Part shown: positions 1 through 4,635 of the stretch, piece after piece
Layout of the letters: every line of letters begins with the position of its first letter
Position numbering within the stretch: position 1 is the stretch's first letter
Source of the DNA: Aurantimonadaceae bacterium
GTDB taxonomy: Bacteria > Pseudomonadota > Alphaproteobacteria > Rhizobiales > Rhizobiaceae
Reading direction: 5' to 3'
DNA length: 5,315 nt
Assembly (NCBI GenBank): GCA_003232595.1
Contig: QIIJ01000444.1
Location: 1-5,315, forward strand
The notes under the pieces: model-generated
What the model was told of the DNA's origin: nothing
The model's database searches: none
Seen by the model: the letters and a program-made list of their open reading frames with translations, nothing else
Made by a program: the position numbers and the translations under genes

Positions 1-667
1 CGATATAACGATTGCTTTCGAGCAAGGTGTTTCGACCGTTCTTCTTGGCGCGAACGGTGCGGGAAAGTCATCGTTCCTGAATGCTGTCGCCGGGCTGACG
101 CGGCGTGGGGTCAGCGGTCAGGTGCGGTTCGATGGCGAAGACATCACGCGCGTCGCGTCGCACGAGCTGCCAGACCGGGGTATTGTGATCGTACCGCAGA
201 ACCGTGGTCTGTTCGGATCGCTGACAGTGCGCGAAAACCTTGAGCTGGGGCGTTTTCCAAAGCGTGCAGCAGGCCAGCCTTCGCGCCTGAATGAGATCGT
301 GGGTTATTTCCCACGCCTGGCAGAGCGCATGACGCAGGCGGTCAACACCATGTCGGGGGGAGAACAGCAGATGGTTGCCATGGGCCGGGCTCTTATGTCG
401 CATCCGAAACTCCTCATGCTGGATGAACCCTCGCTGGGATTGTCGCCGATCATGACCTCCGAGATGTTCCGGTCACTGGCGCGCGTGGTTGAGACCGGAG
501 TGACATTGATCCTGGTCGAGCAGAACGCACAGCGATCCTTGAAAATGGTGGCGCGAGGGGCCCTGATTAGCAACGGTCAGCTTGTCCGGGTGGACGAGTC
601 CAACTCCTTGCTGGCTGACCGATCTATCATCGACGCCTACCTGGGCGGAGCTGCCGCTGTTGCCTAG
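1..667 (+). CDS. livF: LivF-type branched-chain amino-acid ABC transporter ATP-binding protein (5'-truncated by window edge)
   Basis: The open frame begins at base 2 and runs 221 codons to TAG at 665-667; the true start is upstream of the window. LivF proteins are usually about 235 residues, so only some 15-20 residues are missing. ABC ATPase motifs appear in order, numbered from the first visible codon: Walker A GANGAGKS (16-23), Q-loop glutamine in VPQNR (about 66), signature SGGEQ (118-122), Walker B LLMLDEP (137-143) with D-loop SLGL, and VEQN (172-175) where many ABC ATPases have the H-loop histidine. VEQN and the short single-domain length are typical of LivF rather than LivG. In this family the protein is a cytoplasmic subunit that hydrolyses ATP to drive uptake of branched-chain or other hydrophobic amino acids, amides or urea; the substrate cannot be read here. 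The permease and LivG genes are presumably upstream. No clear terminator follows the stop. The GTG at 122 is internal and not the start. Confidence 0.92.
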   Translation, partial: DITIAFEQGVSTVLLGANGAGKSSFLNAVAGLTRRGVSGQVRFDGEDITRVASHELPDRGIVIVPQNRGLFGSLTVRENLELGRFPKRAAGQPSRLNEIVGYFPRLAERMTQAVNTMSGGEQQMVAMGRALMSHPKLLMLDEPSLGLSPIMTSEMFRSLARVVETGVTLILVEQNAQRSLKMVARGALISNGQLVRVDESNSLLADRSIIDAYLGGAAAVA

Positions 668-890
668 GTAGAACTATGACCGAATCTTGATGATGGCCTG
701 ACGGATCCAGAACTTGTGTTTTGGTATAGTTGAAATTCCAACCGTCCAGTTACTCTCTACAGCTTACGTTTGAGTATCCGAGTTTGCCGGACCAGACCAC
801 ATCACGGAACTTTTGACAAATTGGATGCCCCGTTAAAAATGGGGGATTACCACGACCTGCAACCTGTTGCGCGCGGTTTTAATCGATATC
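668..890. other. Intergenic region between livF and the DUF2306 gene
   Basis: I find no convincing gene in this stretch. A reading frame in phase with the DUF2306 gene runs back to a TTG at 770, but it has no ribosome binding site, its sequence does not resemble the family N-terminus, and it crosses the operator palindromes. There is only a weak CCCC/GGGG hairpin around 829-845 and no T-run after the livF stop that would mark a clear intrinsic terminator. Confidence 0.5.
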
Positions 891-929
891 TTGACAGTGT
901 CAAAATAGGTGGTAATTTGACACTGTCAA
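891..929 (+). promoter_or_regulatory. Tandem 13-bp operator palindromes at the DUF2306 gene promoter
   Basis: Two perfect palindromes of the form TTGACA-N-TGTCAA lie at 891-903 (TTGACAGTGTCAA) and 917-929 (TTGACACTGTCAA). Their centres are 26 bp apart and the second ends 17 bp before the ATG at 947. The first TTGACA is also a consensus -35 hexamer; a weak -10 (TAATTT, 913-918) follows after 16 bp, so the second palindrome would cover the -10/start region. This is a typical repressor layout. The half-sites are identical to those at the tetR promoter (2325-2380), so the nearby TetR protein is the obvious candidate ligand, although its own sites have a 3-bp rather than 1-bp centre. Confidence 0.75.
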
Positions 930-946
930 AATATGTCGGAGCCCCT

Positions 947-1555
947 ATGACCCGTTCTCGCCTGCCCTTGATCATCACAGCTTTTTTTAGCGTACTGGTT
1001 GCGCTCGTGTCCTATCGGTTTGTTTTGCTTGGAATGTCGGTGGCATTTCCAGGAATGCTTTCCCATCTGGACCAGCGCTGGCTGGCATTTGTATTGCATG
1101 TGACCGCTTCGCCGATTGCGCTGGCTATTGGAGTTTTCCAGTTTTTTCCCGGTTATCGGCAGCGCCGCCCGGCGCTACACCGCCTGAGCGGGCGTATTTA
1201 TGCGTTTTCGGTGTTGGTTGGCGGCCTGTCCGGGCTGTGGCTGGCATTTGGCACCAACGGACCTGTCGCTGGGGCAGGGTTCGGCCTGCTTTCGGTCGTG
1301 TGGATGGTCGTTACCGCACTTGCAGTGCGTGCAGCAATGGCACGGCGTATCGCCGATCACCGCCACTGGATGATCCTGTCTTTCGCCTTGACTTTGGCCG
1401 GTGTCACATTGCGGCTTTATCTGGCCGGTTTTACCTTGTTGGGATTCAGCTATCCTGAAGCTTCAATATATCTGGCGTGGATTTGTTGGGTGCCAAATGT
1501 GGTCATCGCCTATTGGTGGCTGCGCCGGGAGGCACAACAGAAAGTAACAGCGTAG
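947..1555 (+). CDS. DUF2306 family integral membrane protein
   Basis: The 202-residue product is strongly hydrophobic, with about six predicted membrane segments (roughly residues 8-28, 45-68, 84-103, 107-130, 141-161 and 172-192). The pattern matches DUF2306: an early histidine (H51), GVFQFF (62-67), R-x-RRPALHRLSGRIY (71-85), DHRHWM (137-142), LR (155-156) and a C-terminal Trp/Asn-rich helix (W178, W181, N184). The conserved His and Arg residues near the membrane faces suggest cofactor or proton handling, but no biochemical role is established to my knowledge. The ATG at 947 is preferred because GGAG at 938-941 sits 5 bases upstream and the following residues begin a hydrophobic helix; the frame is open back to 770, but that part overlaps the operators. 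The gene converges on tetR and is probably controlled by a TetR-type repressor through the palindromes at 891-929. Confidence 0.85.
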   Translation: MTRSRLPLIITAFFSVLVALVSYRFVLLGMSVAFPGMLSHLDQRWLAFVLHVTASPIALAIGVFQFFPGYRQRRPALHRLSGRIYAFSVLVGGLSGLWLAFGTNGPVAGAGFGLLSVVWMVVTALAVRAAMARRIADHRHWMILSFALTLAGVTLRLYLAGFTLLGFSYPEASIYLAWICWVPNVVIAYWWLRREAQQKVTA

Positions 1556-1559
1556 GCCG

Positions 1560-1604
1560 GCCCCCGCAGGGGCAATGCATGAGCATCGGGCCACCCCGGT
1601 GGCC
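1560..1604. repeat. Two short GC-rich hairpins after the DUF2306 gene
   Basis: GCCCC/GGGGC pairs at 1560-1564 and 1569-1573 around a 4-base loop, 4 bases after the stop codon. GGCCAC/GTGGCC pairs at 1589-1594 and 1599-1604 around CCCG. Neither is followed by a T-run, so they may shield the mRNA 3' end or belong to an intergenic palindromic element rather than act as intrinsic terminators. Confidence 0.45.
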
Positions 1605-1618
1605 TAAGTGTCCGATTC

Positions 1619-1642
1619 AAAAGTCACTTGAGGTGACTTTTT
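1619..1642. terminator. Possible bidirectional terminator between convergent DUF2306 and tetR genes
   Basis: AAAAGTCAC (1619-1627) and GTGACTTTT (1633-1641) form a perfect 9-bp stem with a 5-base TTGAG loop. The stem ends in a T-run on each strand (TTTTT on plus, TTTT on minus), the usual form of a bidirectional intrinsic terminator between converging genes. The GC part of the stem is only 5 bp, so efficiency is uncertain. Confidence 0.5.
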
Positions 1643-1654
1643 GACATCTGTTCC

Positions 1655-1721
1655 GCCCTCTCCCCCGGCCCAACCACCCACCAGGGTACCGTTATCGGGT
1701 GGTTGGGCCGGGGGAGAGGGC
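1655..1721. repeat. Perfect 25-bp inverted repeat (large intergenic palindrome)
   Basis: The arm at 1655-1679 is exactly complementary to 1697-1721, with a 17-base spacer (1680-1696) containing GGTACC. The arms are very GC-rich with a C-tract/G-tract core (CCCTCTCCCCCGG and its complement). It lies between the convergent DUF2306 and tetR genes. No T-run follows, so it is not a standard intrinsic terminator. It resembles REP-like or miniature palindromic elements common between alphaproteobacterial genes, but I cannot assign it to a named family, and no clear target-site duplication is visible. In RNA from either strand it would form a very stable hairpin. Confidence 0.8.
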
Positions 1722-1746
1722 TGGCTCGGGACTTTTAAATCAGGCT

Positions 1747-2331
1747 CTAAACGACCAGAACCCGCCGGGCGAGCTGTTTCATTTTCCGGATATAGTCCGC
1801 CTGCGACCAGCCGCACTCGATGGTCAGCTGTTCCCAGTTTCGCACCGACAGCAGGGTCCATAGGATATCTGTTGCCTCATCGGGTGAGTAGTCCGGTGAG
1901 AGATTGCCGTCATCTTTAAGTGCTTCAATGGCAGCCTCGCAACCATGGCGCATGGCTTGCATGCGGTTTTGCCAGGCTTTTGAGGCGGCATCGTCAGTGT
2001 CTTTCATTGCCAGCAGGGCCTTGGCGACACCATAAATTTCGGGAATATAGGTGCCCCATGCTTCGATATAGGTGTCGAGCCTCTCAGGCCCGGAACGCGC
2101 ATTGCGGCTTGCCGCCAACCGTTCGTCTGTGTTGTTGATTTCATCCAGATAGATAGTTGTTGCAATCAGAAGTTCCGCCCGGGTGGTGAAGTGCAGATAA
2201 AGCGCCTGGCGCGAAATTCCTGCCAGTTTTGCTATATCACCCATGCGCACACCCTTGCCCCGACTTTCAACCAGCAAATCCAATGCCGCCTTCAATATTT
2301 TGCTTCGAGTGCTTAATTCTTTGCTTGACAT
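1747..2331 (-). CDS. TetR/AcrR family transcriptional repressor
   Basis: The 194-residue protein has the TetR plan: an N-terminal DNA-binding domain (about 10-55) with the helix-turn-helix GDIAKLAGISRQALYLHF at 31-48, then a helical ligand-binding and dimerisation domain that is less conserved. Length is normal for the family. The ATG at 2331 is the first possible start, since an in-frame TAG lies six codons upstream. No well-spaced Shine-Dalgarno is present (GGGA is about 12 bases away), so translation may be weak or leaderless. The start codon lies inside the palindrome at 2325-2339, which predicts autorepression. The gene is divergent from an NAD(P)-binding SDR/NmrA-like oxidoreductase gene and convergent with the DUF2306 gene; both have the same half-sites upstream. 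TetR genes beside oxidoreductases often respond to small hydrophobic or electrophilic compounds; the ligand here is unknown. Confidence 0.9.
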   Translation of the reverse strand: MSSKELSTRSKILKAALDLLVESRGKGVRMGDIAKLAGISRQALYLHFTTRAELLIATTIYLDEINNTDERLAASRNARSGPERLDTYIEAWGTYIPEIYGVAKALLAMKDTDDAASKAWQNRMQAMRHGCEAAIEALKDDGNLSPDYSPDEATDILWTLLSVRNWEQLTIECGWSQADYIRKMKQLARRVLVV

Positions 2332-2340
2332 AGTGTCAAG
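2324..2340. promoter_or_regulatory. TetR operator O1, overlapping the tetR start codon
   Basis: TTGACATAGTGTCAA (2325-2339) is a 15-bp palindrome with 6-bp half-sites and a 3-bp centre; the flanking C2324 and G2340 extend the symmetry to 17 bp. It covers the tetR ATG (complement of 2329-2331), so a bound repressor would block tetR transcription at or just after its start. Confidence 0.75.
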
Positions 2341-2359
2341 TAATCCCTACCTGCGAGTT

Positions 2360-2380
2360 TGTCAATTGACATCATGTCAA
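2360..2380. promoter_or_regulatory. TetR operator O2 plus extra half-site at the SDR gene promoter
   Basis: TTGACATCATGTCAA (2366-2380) is a second 15-bp palindrome of the same N3 design, centred 41 bp (about four helical turns) from O1. A further TGTCAA half-site at 2360-2365 abuts it, making a 12-bp everted palindrome TGTCAATTGACA (2360-2371). TTGACA at 2366-2371 could be the -35 of the rightward promoter; the possible -10 at 2388-2393 (TGAATT) is weak. The region probably holds both divergent promoters under TetR control. Confidence 0.7.
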
Positions 2381-2410
2381 GTAACGATGAATTAGCGAAG
2401 GGAAAATCAA

Positions 2411-3040
2411 ATGAAACTCACGGTCTTCGGTTCAACCGGGAAAATAGGAGAAAATGTCGTGGCCCAGGCGTTGGAAGCCGGGCATGAGGTGACGGCCTTT
2501 GCCCGCAATCCGGACAAGATCAAAAGCGTCCACAAAAACCTGCAGGCTGTCAAAGGCGACATGTTCGATTCTGCGGCGGTCAGCTCAGCGGTTAAAGGCC
2601 AGGATGCCGTAATCTGCACCCTTGGCATGCCAATCATGAACCGGGACAAACTGCGTGCGAAGGGCACTGCAACTATTGTTGGTGCAATGCAGAAAACCGG
2701 TGTAAAACGACTGATCTGCCTTTCCATGCTGGGTGTTGGTGACAGTATGGAACTACTGCCTTTTCACTATAAGTACCTGATTATTCCCTTCATTTTGGGC
2801 CGGGCGGCGGCTGATCACTCACAACAGGAAAAGATCGTACGCAACAGCAAGCTTGACTGGGTGATTGTAAGGCCCGGTAATTTTACTGACGGTCTGCGCA
2901 CCGGCAGATACCGTCATGAATTTGGCAGGGCCGACCAGCCACCGACACTGAAAATCTCAAAAGCAGATGTGGCTGAATTCATGTTGAAACAGCTTGTAGA
3001 CAACACCTGGCTGCATCGCGCTCCGGGTCTGTCCTATTGA
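2411..3040 (+). CDS. NAD(P)-binding SDR/NmrA-like oxidoreductase
   Basis: The 209-residue protein is an atypical short-chain dehydrogenase of the NAD(P)H-binding (NmrA/BLVRB-like) group. It has the Rossmann glycine motif GSTGKIG (7-13) after the first beta strand, ARNPDK (31-36) with R32 placed to bind the NADP phosphate, KGDMFD (48-53), AVICTLG (66-72), a strand LICLSMLG (101-108) and DWVIVRPG (149-156). Length fits the single-domain family, whose members reduce quinones, flavins or similar compounds or sense redox state; the substrate cannot be deduced. The start is well supported: GAAGGGA at 2397-2403 lies 7 bases before the ATG. It is divergent from tetR with operator O2 at its promoter, so induction on release of TetR is expected. 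It ends 31 bp from the convergent YHS gene. Confidence 0.88.
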   Translation: MKLTVFGSTGKIGENVVAQALEAGHEVTAFARNPDKIKSVHKNLQAVKGDMFDSAAVSSAVKGQDAVICTLGMPIMNRDKLRAKGTATIVGAMQKTGVKRLICLSMLGVGDSMELLPFHYKYLIIPFILGRAAADHSQQEKIVRNSKLDWVIVRPGNFTDGLRTGRYRHEFGRADQPPTLKISKADVAEFMLKQLVDNTWLHRAPGLSY

Positions 3041-3071
3041 AAAAGACACCCTGACCAAAGCAGGAGGCCGA

Positions 3072-3536
3072 TCAGTTCACAACACCGGGCCAGTTCTTAT
3101 TGGCCTTTTTGATGTTGCCGGGAATATCCGTGCTCCACTGGCGTTTCACACCGAGTGAATAATTGAGATAGAGCTTGTTGTCGACAATCGTCCAGGCTTC
3201 GGGCACGGTTGAGGCGGTTGAACCATAGCTGACGGCAAAGGCGCAATAACCGCCATATTGCGGGGCATATTTTTCCGGTGCTGCCTCAAAGGCAGATTTG
3301 TTGGCAGCGCTGGAAAAGTACCAGGTGGCGCCATTCCAGGAAAGTGCATTTTCAGCATTGCCCTCAACCGGTTTACTTTCAGTGAAATAGGCCACGGGAT
3401 CATAGCCGTTAATAGCAACACCGGTAGATGAGTTGCTGTAGACTTTCGCCTGGGCTGCCAGCAGCGCTGCCGGCAATAATGCTACAGAAACCGCAGCAGT
3501 GGTGCCAACGACAAGAAATTTTCTGCGTGCGATCAT
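3072..3536 (-). CDS. Exported YHS-domain protein with twin-arginine signal
   Basis: The 154-residue protein (from the preferred start) opens with MIARRKFLVVG, a twin-arginine motif (R4-R5, F7, L8), then a hydrophobic segment and a likely cleavage after AQA (28-30), so it is predicted to be periplasmic. The mature part is a YHS domain: GYDPVAYF (44-51), a Trp/Tyr-rich strand with WYFSSAANKSAFEA (72-85), then P87, EKYAPQYGGYCAFAVS with a single Cys98. YHS domains are linked to metal binding or heavy-metal proteins; related exported proteins include seleno-variants with selenocysteine at the Cys position (from memory), but here the codon is TGC. The ATG at 3536 is chosen because GGAGA (3542-3546 complement) lies 5 bases upstream; the in-frame ATG at 3548 has no ribosome binding site and only adds MENI before the signal. 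Specific function unknown. Confidence 0.85.
   Translation of the reverse strand: MIARRKFLVVGTTAAVSVALLPAALLAAQAKVYSNSSTGVAINGYDPVAYFTESKPVEGNAENALSWNGATWYFSSAANKSAFEAAPEKYAPQYGGYCAFAVSYGSTASTVPEAWTIVDNKLYLNYSLGVKRQWSTDIPGNIKKANKNWPGVVN
3088..3110 (+). terminator. Probable terminator of the SDR gene, inside the 3' end of the convergent YHS gene
   Basis: GGCCA (3088-3092) pairs with TGGCC (3101-3105) around an 8-base loop and is followed by TTTTT (3106-3110) on the plus strand. It begins 47 bases after the stop of the SDR gene. The stem is short and also encodes the last residues of the YHS protein, so it is a modest candidate; the 31-bp gap between the genes holds no better one. Confidence 0.45.
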
Positions 3537-3567
3537 GATATTCTCCATTTGCCAGTGATCAATTCTT

Positions 3568-3618
3568 ATAAACCATTGCAGGAAATGCCGCAGTCACATT
3601 CTCACACAAGTGGTTTAT
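3568..3618. repeat. 8-bp inverted repeat upstream of the YHS gene
   Basis: ATAAACCA (3568-3575) is complementary to TGGTTTAT (3611-3618) with a 35-base spacer, in the leader and promoter region of the leftward YHS gene. The leftward promoter must lie here but I see no convincing -35/-10 pair; TTATAA-like sequence near 3566-3571 is a possible -10. The repeat may be chance. Confidence 0.25.
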
Positions 3619-3648
3619 CCGGCGCTTTGAGATTGGTGAATGAAATAT

Positions 3649-3678
3649 AAAAAACCACCGGGGAATAACCGCCGGTGG
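3649..3678 (-). terminator. Intrinsic terminator of the DUF2853 gene
   Basis: On the minus strand CCACCGG (3678-3672) pairs with CCGGTGG (3661-3655) around a 10-base loop, followed at once by TTTTTT (3654-3649). It starts about 30 bases after the stop codon of the DUF2853 gene. A 7-bp GC-rich stem plus six T residues is a textbook rho-independent terminator. Confidence 0.85.
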
Positions 3679-3708
3679 CACATTGTGTTCACTACAGGAA
3701 ATTTGGAA

Positions 3709-4023
3709 TTACAAATCGCCCAATTGTCCCAGATGTTGTGCGACCAGATAATAGAAGGTCACGCGGCTTTTGTTGCGGTCCCCTTTCATGGTCTCACAGA
3801 CTTTGACAATAATTTCATCACACCTGGAATCGTCCCCATTGTGGCCGAGTTTTTTTCCGCACCACTTTTCACGAACCCTTGCAAGTTCCTTTGGATCAGA
3901 ACACGATACAAGAGACGAATCCTTGTTTCGCAGGGCAATGCCCAGGTGTTTAACAATTTTTTGAACGATGTCGGCGTCCGCCCTGGCATCGTAGCGCTGA
4001 ACATCAGCAAGATACTCACTCAT
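3709..4023 (-). CDS. DUF2853 family small protein
   Basis: The 104-residue cytoplasmic protein matches the DUF2853 pattern throughout: MSEYLADVQRYD at the N-terminus, IVKHLGIALRNKDSSLVSCSDPKELARVRE (23-52), KKLG (57-60) and a C-terminal VCETMKGDRNKSRVTFYYLVA block (75-95). No signal peptide or membrane segment is present. The family is small, mainly helical and of unknown function; one should not read a role from the name. The ATG at 4023 begins the family N-terminus, and GGAGA lies 8 bases upstream on the minus strand. The gene is monocistronic as far as can be seen, with its own terminator at 3649-3678, and is divergent from ssrA. Confidence 0.9.
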   Translation of the reverse strand: MSEYLADVQRYDARADADIVQKIVKHLGIALRNKDSSLVSCSDPKELARVREKWCGKKLGHNGDDSRCDEIIVKVCETMKGDRNKSRVTFYYLVAQHLGQLGDL

Positions 4024-4094
4024 GAATGTTGTCTCCCCAACAGTTATTGCGCCGGCACTATGCCAGCTTGCACACTCATGACATGCTTTTTACC

Positions 4095-4130
4095 TTACGT
4101 AATTCGCTTGTAAAGCGAAATTTTATTCGC
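4095..4130. repeat. Nested palindromes between the DUF2853 gene and ssrA
   Basis: TTACGTAA (4095-4102) is an 8-bp palindrome. TTCGCTT (4103-4109) and AAGCGAA (4113-4119) form a perfect 7-bp stem with a 3-base loop. GCGAA (4115-4119) can instead pair with TTCGC at 4126-4130, giving two mutually exclusive hairpins. They lie about 80 bp upstream of the DUF2853 start and 75 bp upstream of ssrA, and could be a protein-binding site or leader structure; no function can be assigned. Confidence 0.35.
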
Positions 4131-4158
4131 CAATGTGCATAGAAAATTCAATCTGCCC

Positions 4159-4187
4159 TTTTCATGCCTGCTTGCCAAGCCTATATT
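4159..4187 (+). promoter_or_regulatory. Probable sigma-70 promoter of ssrA
   Basis: TTTTCA (4159-4164, four of six -35 matches) and TATATT (4182-4187, strong -10) are separated by 17 bp. The expected start point, 6-7 bases after the -10, falls at about 4194, exactly where a GTCGG-TTCG-CCGAC hairpin begins the acceptor part of the tmRNA precursor. Confidence 0.65.
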
Positions 4188-4270
4188 GGAATTGTCGGTT
4201 CGCCGACTATGGCAATAAATGGCCTGTGTAATAAACCATTCGGACCCGGGGGCGGTACCCGGCGCCTCCA

Positions 4271-4335
4271 CCAAACTGTTTGAGTGTTCAATTCGCTGCA
4301 AGTATATTTGAAGTGATATGTCCAAACAGTTTGGC
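4271..4335 (+). other. tmRNA intervening segment with 12-bp precursor helix, removed on maturation
   Basis: Bases 4274-4335 lie between the mature CCA end and the 5' end of the coding piece and should be excised. CCAAACTGTTTG (4271-4282) is perfectly complementary to CAAACAGTTTGG (4323-4334), and the helix includes the CCA itself. With the 6-bp acceptor stem it forms one long rod interrupted only by A4270 opposite C4335. In the two-piece model RNase P would cut before G4336, and 3'-end enzymes would trim to the CCA at 4273. Confidence 0.85.
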
Positions 4336-4419
4336 GGGGGCGAAACAGGATCGACGAGGGTGTAAAGACTGCGTTTTTGCTCGGCATGGTACCCACCGAT
4401 ATCGGGCCATTTTGTAGTT

Positions 4420-4458
4420 GCAAATGACAACTATGCGGAAGCACGTCTCGCTGCCTAG
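4420..4458 (+). CDS. tmRNA tag reading frame (ANDNYAEARLAA)
   Basis: GCA at 4420 is the resume codon and TAG at 4456-4458 the stop; the twelve codons give ANDNYAEARLAA. With the alanine brought by tmRNA the added tag is A-ANDNYAEARLAA. The ANDN start and hydrophobic LAA end match known degradation tags: LAA is the ClpX recognition end and the N-terminal part is the region bound by SspB. The sequence is of the type seen in rhizobial alphaproteobacteria. There is no start codon or ribosome binding site because the ribosome is transferred here during trans-translation. Confidence 0.95.
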   Translation, partial: ANDNYAEARLAA

Positions 4459-4582
4459 CGGTGTGACGCTTCACATTAACTCCTGAGGGTTCGCACTTTC
4501 AGGCGGGGTTCGAAGGCACCTGGCAACAGAAGCCTTCACTTTCAACCTGTTTAAACGCCAAACTGCCGCAATTTCCTTGCAG

Positions 4583-4617
4583 GTTTCGAGAGGGTGTCTA
4601 TTGCAGCGAAACATTTT
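4583..4617 (+). terminator. Weak terminator-like hairpin between ssrA and sspB
   Basis: GTTTCG (4583-4588) pairs with CGAAAC (4607-4612) around an 18-base loop and is followed by ATTTT. It is the only candidate terminator for ssrA before sspB, but the stem is short and the loop long. Read-through into sspB is therefore possible, and no strong separate sspB promoter is visible. Confidence 0.25.
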
Positions 4618-4635
4618 ATGGGCAAGAATGCGTTT

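Larger units (their letters stand above)
4194..4540 (+). ncRNA. ssrA: Transfer-messenger RNA precursor, circularly permuted two-piece type
   Basis: tmRNA rescues stalled ribosomes: alanyl-tmRNA with SmpB enters the A site, then its short frame encodes a degradation tag. Here the order is permuted as in alphaproteobacteria: the acceptor piece (about 4194-4273, ending GCCTCC-A-CCA) precedes the coding piece (4336 to about 4540, beginning GGGGGCGAAACAGGATCGACG-like at the conserved tmRNA 5' end). GGGGGC (4336-4341) pairs with GCCTCC (4264-4269), giving the G3-U wobble that marks alanine charging. The acceptor piece has a GTCGG-TTCG-CCGAC hairpin (4194-4207) and a T-arm CCGGG/CCCGG (4246-4250/4258-4262). 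The coding piece has a pseudoknot PK1 (TCGG 4381-4384 with CCGA 4396-4399; ATGG 4386-4389 with CCAT 4407-4410), the TAGTT-GCA resume site, and after the tag stop hairpins TGTGA/TCACA (4462-4475), CCTGA/TCAGG (4482-4503) and GAAGGC/GCCTTC (4512-4537). TTGC near 4377-4380 can join GCAA at 4212-4215 as part of helix P2. Both outer ends are estimates. Confidence 0.93.

Noticed and set aside
770..946. N-terminal extension of the DUF2306 protein from a TTG at 770
   Set aside because: There is no ribosome binding site, the residues do not resemble the family, and the extension would be read through both operator palindromes; ATG 947 has a Shine-Dalgarno and starts the first membrane helix.
1604..1919. 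Reading frames on both strands across the large inverted repeat
   Set aside because: They are low-complexity Pro/Gly-rich translations of the palindrome that overlap the 3' end of tetR, with no family resemblance.
3537..3548. Upstream ATG (3548) as start of the YHS protein
   Set aside because: It lacks a ribosome binding site, while its own second codons supply the GGAGA that serves ATG 3536; the twin-arginine signal is complete from 3536.
3640..4113. Plus-strand 157-residue frame over 3640-4113
   Set aside because: It is antisense to the well-supported DUF2853 gene and includes its terminator; no recognisable domain.
4095..4474. Minus-strand reading frames of about 100 residues over 4095-4474
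   Set aside because: They lie antisense to the tmRNA gene, whose structure fully explains the sequence; the translations look random.
4549..4556. GTTTAAAC palindrome after tmRNA as an operator or attachment site
   Set aside because: A single 8-bp palindrome of this composition is easily due to chance and has no partner nearby; no integrase gene is present.
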